Source: a virus. Taken from it: a stretch of DNA of 27,529 nucleotides. The DNA lies in the IMG/VR virus record IMGVR_UViG_3300020419_000071, positions 1-27,529 of that record; one strand, given 5' to 3'. Numbering within the stretch: position 1 is the stretch's first letter; every line of letters starts with the position of its first letter. The position numbers were made by a program, and so were the translations under genes. Shown piece by piece: positions 1 through 6,282 of the stretch. Below the pieces are notes generated by a model. That model was not told the DNA's origin. It did no database searches and saw nothing but the letters and a program-made list of their open reading frames with translations.

Positions 1-807
1 CATTGGAAAATCGAAACCTTTGTAATATTGATTTTCGGCATCTGTTAGTGCACCTTGGTTGTAATTCATCATTGAGTCACCAAAGCCACCCATATAATCA
101 TTACCACCTTGCATTAAATTATTACCGTAACCTATGCCACCTTGAGCAAATTGGTTAGCTGACATCATGTTACCAAGATTTGCAGCTTGTTGGTTTACAT
201 TTGTATTAAACTGATTAACACCTTGATTAAACATTTGGCCACGAATATTAGCACCTGTATCTGCCATACGATCTGCTGCACCTCTAGTTGCTACAGCTCG
301 TTCGACACCTGTTCTAGTATTATTTGTACCACCTGCACCTACAGCTGCTCTATCGATACCAGTTAAAGTATTTTCTTCTAAATTTCTGCCTACATCTCTA
401 TTTGCAGCATCAATCATGCCTTGTGTCATATCGGAATTAGCTAAATTATTCCCCATGTTAAAAGCTGCATTAGGATCAGACAAATAATTCTGTAAATCGT
501 TAAATCCTTGTCCGTAACCTGCTGTATTAGCAAAGTTACTACTTGCTGTATCATATATATTTTGACCACCAGTTTGTGCTTGGTTGCCGATACCCTGAGC
601 ATTATCATAGGCTGCTTGCTGATAAGGATCTAAACCTGCGTATGTTTGACCACTATAAGCACCTTGTTCCATAGCATTGTTAAAATAAGGTAACATCTGA
701 TTGTAGACATTTTGCATGCCTGGAAAAGCAAAGTTATAACCTTGTTCTTGCCACGGATCTGCGTATTGCTCGGGCTTTTGTTTAAATAATCCGCCTAGAA
801 AAGCCAT
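1..807 (-). CDS. Q/N/G-rich virion structural protein, 3' end outside window
   Basis: An open frame of 269 codons runs from an ATG at 807 to the window edge with no stop, so the C-terminus is missing. The protein begins MAFLGGLFKQKPEQYADPW and is rich in Gln, Asn, Gly, Ala and Tyr, with many NQ and QG pairs and no membrane segment or catalytic motif that I can see. Such low-complexity proteins occur among the tail, internal-core or ejection proteins of marine T7-like phages, and the gene follows two tail-type genes on the same strand. Its start overlaps the stop of the 56-residue gene by one base (TAATG), which implies translational coupling. I do not recognise the exact family; virion protein is inferred from composition and position. 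Confidence 0.6.
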   Translation of the reverse strand, partial: MAFLGGLFKQKPEQYADPWQEQGYNFAFPGMQNVYNQMLPYFNNAMEQGAYSGQTYAGLDPYQQAAYDNAQGIGNQAQTGGQNIYDTASSNFANTAGYGQGFNDLQNYLSDPNAAFNMGNNLANSDMTQGMIDAANRDVGRNLEENTLTGIDRAAVGAGGTNNTRTGVERAVATRGAADRMADTGANIRGQMFNQGVNQFNTNVNQQAANLGNMMSANQFAQGGIGYGNNLMQGGNDYMGGFGDSMMNYNQGALTDAENQYYKGFDFPM

Positions 808-977
808 TATAAACTCCCTGCTGTTAATCTTGTGTCAATCTCGTCTAAGATCTCTTTAATGCGGCTTAATGTAAGTTCTATCTTTCTAAGTTCTTCGAAA
901 AGGTATAGATCGGTAGACTCTTTGTCCGCAGGTGCTGTTGTCCTTACATAAGGTTCTTGTTTAGTTGTATATGCCAT
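807..977 (-). CDS. 56-residue hypothetical protein between structural genes
   Basis: The ATG at 977 opens a 57-codon frame (MAYTTKQEPYVRTTAPADKE...) ending TAA at 807-809. The second half (YLFEELRKIELTLSRIKEILDEIDTRL) is an amphipathic helix with heptad-like spacing, so a short coiled coil is likely. The start lies two bases after the stop of the 552-residue tail gene and the stop overlaps the next ATG by one base, so it sits inside a tightly coupled structural operon. A small virion or chaperone-like protein is possible, but I do not recognise it. Confidence 0.65.
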   Translation of the reverse strand: MAYTTKQEPYVRTTAPADKESTDLYLFEELRKIELTLSRIKEILDEIDTRLTAGSL

Positions 978-979
978 TA

Positions 980-2638
980 TTACCTCGAGCTAAGCATTGT
1001 TATATCAAAATCAATTCCACTTAAATTGTAGTAGTTACCTGATGTTTCTTCGACCTTATAAGCTATTAGTCTTCCGTTAGCTCTCGCATCTACTTTGTAT
1101 TCACTGCCAGGAGTAAATGTAGTTGATGTATAAGTTGCAGTAGAAGCTGTAGGTAAATCAGTAAATCCTAATTTAATATCTACAGTATGTGCATTATTGG
1201 TAACTCCAATTTGTGGAACTGCACTATTTAATTGTTTCATAGATCGGAGAGGGGCTTGAGTTTCATCAAGATCAACACCTAACCTTTCTACATAAGATGT
1301 TTTAATTGTTTCTGAATGTGGTGTAGTTACAACGGATCCTGAACGTAAAAGGTCAACTGCATAAACTCTTGAGTCAGATAAACTATTAGATGTATTTTTA
1401 ATTCCTACCATTGCAAGTACATCTTTTGTAGCTGAAGACGAATATGTCATAGCTGCACCTGCAATATTCGGAAGATCCATAAATCCCCAAGTATTATTTC
1501 TTACGTTAAAAACTGCTGCTTTATTACAATAATTAGTAGAAGTAAAACCTAGTGAACTATCAGTAGAGACATAACAGAAATATACTAAATCGAGCATAGA
1601 GTCATAAGTCACAAAGAACTTATCAGCTTTAGATCTATCCATTTCACTATATATTTTACGTCTTACTCTATCATCAGCTAGAGATTGTTTCTGAACTCCG
1701 TTATGAGTGTAAATATCATTATAACCAAAAACGTAATGTGTATTACCTATTGCTGCTATACAGTTTTTAGCAATAACACCATCATCATGAAATAAATCTC
1801 TAAATGAGAATATTAGTGATGAACCTGTAAATTCCATTACTATTGATTCAGTCTGCGTATAGATAATAAATACGTTACCCATTGCTAAACCATCTTCAAT
1901 CGCTGTACGAGCATTACCAATAATGTTTTCACCTGCACTATTTGTAGTACTTGTTTCGTCCCAATCTATATTTGATTTAGAAGTTCTGTATTGTACAGGA
2001 TCTGACCATTTGACCATAGTATCGTAAGTTGTGCCTGCTTTTGTTACATTAAGTGCAACAAAGAAATCTTTATAAGATCTTATTGCTTTAGCGTAAGTAG
2101 TTGAGGCCCAACCAGTAGCTGTAGTCATAAGAGCGTAAAGTGTATCACCTTGTATATCTCTTACATACGGTGTTAAACCTGATCTGCATAAGACAGAAAA
2201 ACCTGCAAGTTCTGTGTGAGTCCAAGGTGTTGTATCAGTACCACCTGTCGAAACTGCTGAAGGTGTAACATTAGCAAAAGTACCACCTACATAATCAAAA
2301 GCAGATTTATCAACATTAGCAACAACAAGAGTTGAACCATTAACTGGGTGATTATACGAAGCCATTAACCTAGCATTGTCATCATTCGTGTTTGCAGTAC
2401 CACCATTCCAGGCAAATCCAAAGCTATCCCAACTGCCAAGAGAACCATCAGACCATACCCAATTAGCAGGTGATTGAACTTGGCTATAAAGACTTTTAAA
2501 TGCAGGTGCTCTTACAGCCTTACCTTCATCGAATATAACATTCAATCCATCACTGAATGCAGTTAAAGGTAAATCGTATGCATTACGATCTGTAATTATT
2601 CCTGCGTCTCCTAAATTTCGTAAAGGTAAGTTAACCAT
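980..2638 (-). CDS. Tail tube/nozzle-type structural protein, 552 aa
   Basis: The protein opens with MVNLPLRNLGDAGIITDRN, followed by NVIFDEGKAVRAP. This layout, a short N-terminal strand and then a statement-like 'R-x-P' segment, is typical of tail nozzle or DNA-stabilisation proteins of podoviruses (T7 gp12-like or P22 gp10-like). The rest is rich in Thr, Ser, Asn, Tyr and aromatic beta-strand segments, as expected for a beta-propeller-like virion protein. No signal peptide, membrane segment or enzyme motif is visible. It starts three bases after the stop of the tail-collar gene with no clear Shine-Dalgarno of its own, which suggests coupled translation. The exact homologue is uncertain; a tail or portal-proximal structural role is the best reading. 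Confidence 0.55.
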   Translation of the reverse strand: MVNLPLRNLGDAGIITDRNAYDLPLTAFSDGLNVIFDEGKAVRAPAFKSLYSQVQSPANWVWSDGSLGSWDSFGFAWNGGTANTNDDNARLMASYNHPVNGSTLVVANVDKSAFDYVGGTFANVTPSAVSTGGTDTTPWTHTELAGFSVLCRSGLTPYVRDIQGDTLYALMTTATGWASTTYAKAIRSYKDFFVALNVTKAGTTYDTMVKWSDPVQYRTSKSNIDWDETSTTNSAGENIIGNARTAIEDGLAMGNVFIIYTQTESIVMEFTGSSLIFSFRDLFHDDGVIAKNCIAAIGNTHYVFGYNDIYTHNGVQKQSLADDRVRRKIYSEMDRSKADKFFVTYDSMLDLVYFCYVSTDSSLGFTSTNYCNKAAVFNVRNNTWGFMDLPNIAGAAMTYSSSATKDVLAMVGIKNTSNSLSDSRVYAVDLLRSGSVVTTPHSETIKTSYVERLGVDLDETQAPLRSMKQLNSAVPQIGVTNNAHTVDIKLGFTDLPTASTATYTSTTFTPGSEYKVDARANGRLIAYKVEETSGNYYNLSGIDFDITMLSSR

Positions 2639-2641
2639 AAT

Positions 2642-3421
2642 TTATGTCTTTATAATGTAGTTAAGAATTATTGTTGGCTGCACACTTGAGTGAGCTGAAC
2701 TAGCGTTTGCTGCACTTACTGAACTTACGGAACCTGTAGAAGTTGTGTTTCCAATGCTACCACTAACTTGTACGCTGCTTGTACTTTTTGATTGTCCTGA
2801 AGCAAAGTTACCTGACGGTGTTGATCCTGAGATATCATGGAAGTTATCTAGTCCGTATGACAGTGTGTGACTGTGACTATCACCTGTAAAACTGTGATTG
2901 TGTTGGTTCATAGTAAGCGTATGAGAGTGACCTTTTTCACCTGACTGCGCTCCAGTCAAAGTAACACTTTGTGCACCACCAGTGGCTCCGAGAGTTGAAC
3001 CATCAGGTCCATAGGTTGATGTTAAGTTAGAAGCACTTGACTCTTTACCTGCTATAGTACGCCCACCTATATTAGGGAGGTTGAATGTACTTGAACCATT
3101 ACCTGCACCGTATGTAGTTCCTATAGCAGCAAAGAGAGTTGCATAAGTAGTTCTTGATACTGCTGATCCGTCTGCTAATAGCCAACCTGTAGGAGCTGAG
3201 GATCCTGCGTAAGCAGTTAAAGCACCTGACGGAACGTAGTTAGTAGATGCTGTATTTATGGCTGTGTGAGTAGCCGTGACTGCACCAGTTACGTTAGGAA
3301 ATGATGCTTTAATAGTAGATTTTAGTAGTCTTAAATGATCGTCACCCTGAGCTACGTTATCTGAAGCGGTAGGGTTAGACGCATTTAAGCTATCTATATA
3401 AGTTCCTGTTTCTAATCCCAT
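2642..3421 (-). CDS. Tail-collar-domain short fibre protein
   Basis: Residues of about 60-125 contain the phage tail collar pattern (PTGWLLADGS, then TYATLFAAIGTTYG and STFNLPNIGGRTIAG), which is diagnostic of Tail_Collar proteins that attach fibres or end in receptor-binding tips. The C-terminal half is Gly/Ser-rich with several HxH motifs (GHSHT, QHNHS, DSHSH), like the metal-binding HxH segments of phage fibre tips. I chose the ATG at 3421, giving 259 residues, because AGGA lies 8 bases upstream; an 18-residue upstream extension has no ribosome site. It is the first gene of a minus-strand structural run and lies back to back with the plus-strand accessory block. It probably forms a trimeric adhesin. 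Confidence 0.8.
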   Translation of the reverse strand: MGLETGTYIDSLNASNPTASDNVAQGDDHLRLLKSTIKASFPNVTGAVTATHTAINTASTNYVPSGALTAYAGSSAPTGWLLADGSAVSRTTYATLFAAIGTTYGAGNGSSTFNLPNIGGRTIAGKESSASNLTSTYGPDGSTLGATGGAQSVTLTGAQSGEKGHSHTLTMNQHNHSFTGDSHSHTLSYGLDNFHDISGSTPSGNFASGQSKSTSSVQVSGSIGNTTSTGSVSSVSAANASSAHSSVQPTIILNYIIKT

Positions 3422-3766
3422 GTCTAGATTCCTTTCTATTTGGGGTGAAAATTTGTCATAGAAGACGAACAACAACGCTTTAGCGAAATTTTTAAAAGCG
3501 ATTTATTTTGTTTTTATTGATATTGACGAAAAAAGGATCGTTTAAATTTAAATTTTTATAATATAATGCATTGTTTTTATTATATTTTTTAATTCGTCGA
3601 ATAAATAAATTAGATTATATATCTTATTGAAATGAAATCGAATAAAAGCTTTTCGACGATTGATAAAAATATTTTTTGATAAAATACGATTATAATTTCG
3701 AACGCATATTTTAATATATTATGGAATAAATATAAATTTCGACATTAAACATTGGAGAATAATAAA
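3422..3766. other. AT-rich divergent spacer with inverted and direct repeats
   Basis: This 345-base spacer separates the minus-strand fibre gene from the plus-strand block. I see no gene in it. It holds an 8-bp perfect inverted repeat, TCGTCGAA at 3594-3601 and TTCGACGA at 3652-3659, and two copies of TCGAATAAA at 3597-3605 and 3638-3646. The plus-strand promoter copy A is at its right end. On the minus strand there is an imperfect stem (CGCTTT/AAAGCG) just upstream of the fibre gene, but no copy of the AGACGCA promoter motif was found for the late genes. The inverted repeat could be an operator; that is a guess. Confidence 0.5.
3700..3730 (+). promoter_or_regulatory. Repeated phage promoter motif, copy A
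   Basis: GAACGCATATTT begins at 3700 and ATTATGG follows, with the T of TGG at 3722, exactly 22 bases after the first base as in every other copy. It is the most divergent plus-strand copy (GAACGCA instead of AGACGCA). The predicted start is the GG at 3723-3724, giving a leader of about 44 bases to the ATG at 3767. Assignment to the phage RNA polymerase is inference. Confidence 0.6.
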
Positions 3767-4030
3767 ATGAAATTATCAACGATCGAATATAAAATATTAA
3801 TTAGTGCGATTGAAACATATCAAAATTTAATCGACGATGGATATAATTTAAAATACGATGATGGTTCAGATTTAATCGAAATAAATTCAACGAATTTTTA
3901 TGATAAAGTTCAATATAATAAAATCGATAAATTAAGAGTTGAATTAAATCGAAGAGTTAAAAATAAAATTAAAATCGAAGAAACAAATGAAAAAATCGAA
4001 CAACGTTGGAATAAATTAATATTAAATTAA
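3767..4030 (+). CDS. Hypothetical 87-residue accessory protein, unit A
   Basis: The frame starts MKLSTIEYKILISAIETYQN and ends RWNKLILN. I chose the ATG at 3767 because GGAG lies 9 bases upstream; a longer TTG start would run over that site. The product is charged, mostly helical and rich in Lys, Glu, Asn and Ile, with no membrane segment or known motif. It is the only gene between promoter copy A and a terminator, so it forms a single-gene transcription unit. CpG pairs (ATCGA, ACGA) are unusually common for such AT-rich DNA. Function unknown. Confidence 0.75.
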   Translation: MKLSTIEYKILISAIETYQNLIDDGYNLKYDDGSDLIEINSTNFYDKVQYNKIDKLRVELNRRVKNKIKIEETNEKIEQRWNKLILN

Positions 4031-4040
4031 AAATAAAATT

Positions 4041-4066
4041 GACGACTTAATTGTCGTCTTTTTTTT
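4041..4066 (+). terminator. Rho-independent terminator, unit A
   Basis: The perfect stem GACGAC (4041-4046) and GTCGTC (4053-4058) with a 6-base loop is followed by eight T (4059-4066). It lies 10 bases after the unit A stop and just ahead of promoter copy B. Confidence 0.9.
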
Positions 4067-4078
4067 CGTTTAAAGTTC

Positions 4079-4109
4079 GTACGCAAATTTCAATCTATTA
4101 TGGAAAAAA
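4079..4109 (+). promoter_or_regulatory. Repeated phage promoter motif, copy B
   Basis: GTACGCAAATTT begins at 4079 and TTATGGA follows with the T of TGG at 4101, the standard 22-base spacing. It lies 13 bases after the unit A terminator and 35 bases ahead of the next ATG, with GGAG at 4126-4129. Predicted start at 4102. Confidence 0.75.
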
Positions 4110-4135
4110 TAATTTAATTTATAATGGAGACTTAA

Positions 4136-4633
4136 ATGCCTAAGACTTTAAATATCGAAAATGAATTAATAATCGCAACAGTAACTGGATCAGTTGCTTG
4201 CGACGTTAAAACTCAACGCGAATGGTATAGAAAAAATATTAATAATATTATATCGATTTGTGATGAAGGTTTGAAATATTTTAAACTTGAAAACGAAAAA
4301 ATTAAATTTCATTTTAGAAATATTCGTGGTCGAACTCGTGGCCAATATTTTAATTTAAATAAAAAAGTTGAAGTATGTTTAAAAAGTTTAAATTTAAACG
4401 ATGTTGCGAAAACGATCATTCACGAATTAGTCCATGCCGATCAATATAAAACTGGTCGACTAAAGACTAAAGGCGTAAAATCTGTTTTTAATAAAAAAGA
4501 GTTTAATAATAAAACGAAGACTCATGAAGAATATTTAAATTTGCCATGGGAAATCGAAGCTCGAACAAAAGCCGATGAAATTACGCCTAAAATTTTGGAT
4601 AAATTATTTCCAAAAAAGTCGAAGAAAAAATAA
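4136..4633 (+). CDS. HExxH zinc metallopeptidase-like protein
   Basis: This 165-residue protein has the zinc protease motif H96-E97-L-V-H100 (KTIIHELVHADQYKTG) followed about 40 residues later by LPWEIEARTKADE, which supplies a glutamate (E139 or E141) suited to be the third metal ligand. The arrangement resembles SprT-like and other small gluzincin-type domains of phages. There is no signal peptide, so it should act in the cytoplasm. The C-terminus is strongly basic (FPKKSKKK), which may aid DNA or RNA binding. ATG 4136 has GGAG 6 bases upstream. It is the single gene of unit B, between its own promoter and terminator. The target is unknown; cleavage of a host defence or regulatory protein is a guess. 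Confidence 0.75.
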   Translation: MPKTLNIENELIIATVTGSVACDVKTQREWYRKNINNIISICDEGLKYFKLENEKIKFHFRNIRGRTRGQYFNLNKKVEVCLKSLNLNDVAKTIIHELVHADQYKTGRLKTKGVKSVFNKKEFNNKTKTHEEYLNLPWEIEARTKADEITPKILDKLFPKKSKKK

Positions 4634-4641
4634 ATAAAATT

Positions 4642-4665
4642 GAGCGAGAAATCGCTCTTTTTTTT
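4642..4665 (+). terminator. Rho-independent terminator with GAAA loop, unit B
   Basis: GAGCGA (4642-4647) pairs with TCGCTC (4652-4657) around a GAAA tetraloop, followed by eight T. It begins 8 bases after the stop of the metallopeptidase gene. Confidence 0.92.
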
Positions 4666-4676
4666 CGTTATATTTC

Positions 4677-4709
4677 GTACGCAAATTTCAGCCATTTATG
4701 GACAACTTA
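4677..4709 (+). promoter_or_regulatory. Repeated phage promoter motif, copy C
   Basis: GTACGCAAATTT at 4677 is followed by CCATTTATGGACAACTTA, with the T of TGG at 4699. The tail of this copy and the next 14 bases, up to GGAG, are identical to copy D. Predicted start at 4700-4701. Confidence 0.8.
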
Positions 4710-4727
4710 TTTATAACGGAGTTTAAA

Positions 4728-5030
4728 ATGGATTATTTATATTTTATTACGATTTTAATTACTAAATTTTTAACGTCATTGTTTTTAATAATCGGCACAA
4801 TTTTTATGGGCTATTCAGCGATATATTTTGCAACGATTCCTGATATTCAATGGTTATCATATATCTGTGCGATATTATTTTGTTATTTAGTTTTCGTTAC
4901 GATATGGGCATCAGATAAAGTCCTTGTCGCACCAGTTTATAACGAATATAAATGGACGAATAAACCAGACGTTTTAGATCGATTACAAAAAGAATTTAAC
5001 GAAGCACAAAAAGAATTCGATAAGATATAA
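4728..5030 (+). CDS. Small two-helix membrane protein, unit C
   Basis: The product is 100 residues (MDYLYFITILITKF...). Two hydrophobic segments, about residues 5-32 and 37-62, look like transmembrane helices, and the C-terminal 35 residues are soluble and charged (LQKEFNEAQKEFDKI). ATG 4728 is preferred because GGAG lies 7 bases upstream. An in-frame ATG at 4698 lies inside the promoter core at the predicted transcript start and would add MDNLFITEFK, which is promoter DNA read as protein. It is the only gene of unit C. It may act at the inner membrane, for example in superinfection exclusion, but nothing in the sequence proves that. Confidence 0.75.
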   Translation: MDYLYFITILITKFLTSLFLIIGTIFMGYSAIYFATIPDIQWLSYICAILFCYLVFVTIWASDKVLVAPVYNEYKWTNKPDVLDRLQKEFNEAQKEFDKI

Positions 5031-5044
5031 TCGACTACACTATA

Positions 5045-5074
5045 AGAGGCATCGACGTATGTCTCTTTTTTTTT
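5045..5074 (+). terminator. Rho-independent terminator, unit C
   Basis: AGAGGCAT (5045-5052) pairs with ATGTCTCT (5059-5066), with one G-U pair and a 6-base loop, followed by a run of T to 5074. Confidence 0.85.
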
Positions 5075-5086
5075 CGCTTATAAATC

Positions 5087-5119
5087 AGACGCAGATTTTA
5101 GCCATTTATGGACAACTTA
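5087..5119 (+). promoter_or_regulatory. Repeated phage promoter motif, copy D
   Basis: AGACGCAGATTTT starts at 5087 and CCATTTATGGACAACTTA follows with the T of TGG at 5109. It matches the consensus almost perfectly and sits between the unit C terminator and the GGAGG of the next gene. Confidence 0.82.
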
Positions 5120-5137
5120 TTTATAACGGAGGTCATT

Positions 5138-5398
5138 ATGACGACACCAAAACAACATGTAATAACGAATGTAGCAAATCATTTATATGATGAATTTGAA
5201 CGTACATTAGATAGTTCGTTTAGGCATATCGATAAACTTAACGAATTGTGTGATGATAATGACGAAGAAATAGCAATAATTAAACATTACCAATTAATAT
5301 CGAGAATACAATTAGAATTTATCGAAATATTAAATAATAAGTATAACGAAAATCTTAAAAAAGTAAATCAAATGGAAGACGATTTATTTAAAAACTGA
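5138..5398 (+). CDS. Hypothetical 86-residue acidic helical protein, unit D
   Basis: The product starts MTTPKQHVITNVANHLYDEF and is mainly helical, with an acidic stretch (ELCDDNDEEIAIIK) and a likely coiled-coil C-terminal half. The ATG at 5138 follows GGAGG at 7 bases. As in unit C, an upstream in-frame ATG at 5108 lies in the promoter core and gives the same spurious MDNLFITE lead. Its stop TGA is part of the terminator stem. Single gene of unit D; function unknown. Confidence 0.75.
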   Translation: MTTPKQHVITNVANHLYDEFERTLDSSFRHIDKLNELCDDNDEEIAIIKHYQLISRIQLEFIEILNNKYNENLKKVNQMEDDLFKN

Positions 5399-5419
5399 GC
5401 GATTAGTCGCTCTTTTTTT
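5397..5419 (+). terminator. Rho-independent terminator overlapping stop codon, unit D
   Basis: GAGCGA (5397-5402) pairs with TCGCTC (5407-5412) around TTAG, followed by seven T. The last two bases of the stop codon of the unit D gene are the first bases of the stem. The stem is the same as that of unit B with a different loop. Confidence 0.92.
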
Positions 5420-5430
5420 CGATTAAAATC

Positions 5431-5463
5431 AGACGCAAATTTAAGCCATTTATGGACAACTAT
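5431..5463 (+). promoter_or_regulatory. Repeated phage promoter motif, copy E
   Basis: AGACGCAAATTTAAG starts at 5431 and CCATTTATGGACAACT follows with the T of TGG at 5453. It lies 12 bases after the unit D terminator. Confidence 0.82.
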
Positions 5464-5479
5464 TATGGAGTAATCGATT

Positions 5480-5674
5480 ATGTTTATAGACGATCCAAAA
5501 GCCGAAGAATTTGATAAAAACGGAAGTTATATTCCGAATTATTCAAATAATGTTATGATCGGCAAACAGTTAACTCTCGAAGAAGCTCAAATTATATGGG
5601 ATCGCGATATGCGAAAAGATAAATTGAGAGCGAGTAGAGAGAGAAGAAATTCTAATCGTTACAAAGTCATTTAA
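5480..5674 (+). CDS. Hypothetical 64-residue protein, unit E
   Basis: The product begins MFIDDPKAEEFDKNGSY and ends in a very basic, arginine-rich tail (DKLRASRERRNSNRYKVI). The middle holds a LTLEEAQIIWDRDMRK helix. GGAG lies 9 bases upstream of the ATG. It is the first of three small genes in unit E. The acidic head and basic tail could suit a nucleic-acid or protein-binding role, but I do not recognise a family. Confidence 0.7.
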   Translation: MFIDDPKAEEFDKNGSYIPNYSNNVMIGKQLTLEEAQIIWDRDMRKDKLRASRERRNSNRYKVI

Positions 5675-5675
5675 T

Positions 5676-5864
5676 ATGGACGACGACATTGAGAAGTTAT
5701 TAAATCAAATCCGTATTAAGACTGACAACCTATATTTCGAGTATGATCGAATGTCATCTGATGGCAAAAAAACACTCGATAAACTTGCTGACTTAATATC
5801 ACTTGATAGTGAATCATTAACGAAAGCGATGAAAACAGAAGTATGGGGCAATGACGATGAATAA
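5676..5864 (+). CDS. Hypothetical 62-residue acidic protein, unit E
   Basis: The frame starts one base after the previous stop (TAATATGG) and encodes MDDDIEKLLNQIRIKTDNLY... ending VWGNDDE. It is acidic and helical. There is no good Shine-Dalgarno, so translation probably depends on the gene before it. It overlaps the start of the zinc-ribbon gene by 8 bases. Function unknown. Confidence 0.65.
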   Translation: MDDDIEKLLNQIRIKTDNLYFEYDRMSSDGKKTLDKLADLISLDSESLTKAMKTEVWGNDDE

Positions 5865-5976
5865 TAATAAACACGTATGTTGCAAGTGTAGTAAAACGGC
5901 TACAGTAATTGAATTTGGTAAATATTACTGTAGTCGTTGTGCTTGTATTTTATACAACATCGTAAGAAATCGATAG
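5857..5976 (+). CDS. 39-residue zinc-ribbon protein, unit E
   Basis: The frame MNNNKHVCCKCSKTATVIEF continues to GKYYCSRCACILYNIVRNR. Two CxxC knuckles (C-K-C at about 8-11 and C-S-R-C at about 25-28) make a classic mini zinc ribbon. It overlaps the preceding gene by 8 bases and ends just before a structured RNA segment and terminator. Such small zinc ribbons often bind nucleic acid or RNA polymerase. The role here is not known. Confidence 0.7.
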   Translation: MNNNKHVCCKCSKTATVIEFGKYYCSRCACILYNIVRNR

Positions 5977-6066
5977 GAGTTAAGGCCTCCAGAGTGGTAG
6001 CGCACGAAAGCAATTAAGCCTGACAAACGTAACCTTTAACTGACTCGGCCTGGTCAGATCGTAAGA
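5977..6066 (+). ncRNA. Candidate structured RNA after unit E genes
   Basis: About 90 bases without a credible frame lie between the zinc-ribbon stop and the terminator. Pairing is visible: GTTAAGG (5979-5985) with CCTTTAAC (6033-6040), one bulge; then CTGAC (6040-6044) with GTCAG (6053-6057). GGAG with CTCC at 5987-5990 is an alternative local hairpin. The segment is richer in G+C than its neighbours. It is not a tRNA: no T-arm sequence is present. It could be a processed 3' RNA or a 3' UTR element. Confidence 0.4.
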
Positions 6067-6094
6067 AGAGAGAGCTTCGGTTCTCTCTTTTTTT
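6067..6094 (+). terminator. Strong terminator with cUUCGg loop, unit E
   Basis: A 9-bp stem, 6067-6075 with 6080-6088 (one G-U pair), is closed by a TTCG tetraloop and followed by a T run to 6094. Confidence 0.93.
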
Positions 6095-6104
6095 CGTTTA
6101 ATTA

Positions 6105-6137
6105 AGACGCAAATTTTAGTTATTTATGGACAACTAT
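6105..6137 (+). promoter_or_regulatory. Repeated phage promoter motif, copy F
   Basis: AGACGCAAATTTTAG starts at 6105 and TTATTTATGGACAACT follows with the T of TGG at 6127. It lies 10 bases after the unit E terminator. Confidence 0.82.
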
Positions 6138-6150
6138 ATAGGAGACCGTA

Positions 6151-6282
6151 ATGAAAACAGTACGAGAAGATGTTCGCAGATATGTGGGCATGAAATGGTC
6201 TAATGCAAGACGTAGAACGTGGGGTTGGGGGTTAGATATAATAAATCTAAGCCGTAACAATGGTGTTGCTCTATGGCGATAA
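6151..6282 (+). CDS. 43-residue basic protein with RRRTWGWG motif, unit F
   Basis: ATG 6151 follows GGAG at 6 bases. The product starts MKTVREDVRRYVGMKW, is strongly basic, and contains RRRTWGWGLD. The phage RNA polymerase has RRRNIWGWGIED at residues 44-55, a close match that is unlikely to be a general property of either protein family. The gene overlaps the next start by 10 bases. Function unknown; a partner or decoy of an RNA polymerase contact is a speculative idea. Confidence 0.65.
   Translation: MKTVREDVRRYVGMKWSNARRRTWGWGLDIINLSRNNGVALWR

Noticed and set aside
2580-2620. AGACGCAGG on the minus strand as a promoter copy for the tail gene
   Set aside because: The match ends after AGACGCA and no TGG occurs at the required spacing.
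4698-4727. In-frame ATG at 4698 that would add MDNLFITEFK to the unit C protein
   Set aside because: It lies in the promoter core at the predicted transcript start, and the same residues arise at 5108 because promoter DNA is repeated. The ATG at 4728 has GGAG at a good distance.
5027-5049. TAATCGACTACACTATAAGAGG, similar to the T7 promoter
   Set aside because: It runs into the left arm of the unit C terminator, so a transcript would stop at once; the match has an insertion and a deletion.
5108-5137. In-frame ATG at 5108 giving MDNLFITEVI ahead of the unit D protein
   Set aside because: Same reason: it is the repeated promoter core. The ATG at 5138 follows GGAGG.
5979-6057. Possible tRNA at the unit E end (AGAGTGGTAGCGCAC looks like a D-arm)
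   Set aside because: No T-arm sequence, no acceptor pairing and no anticodon stem could be found.
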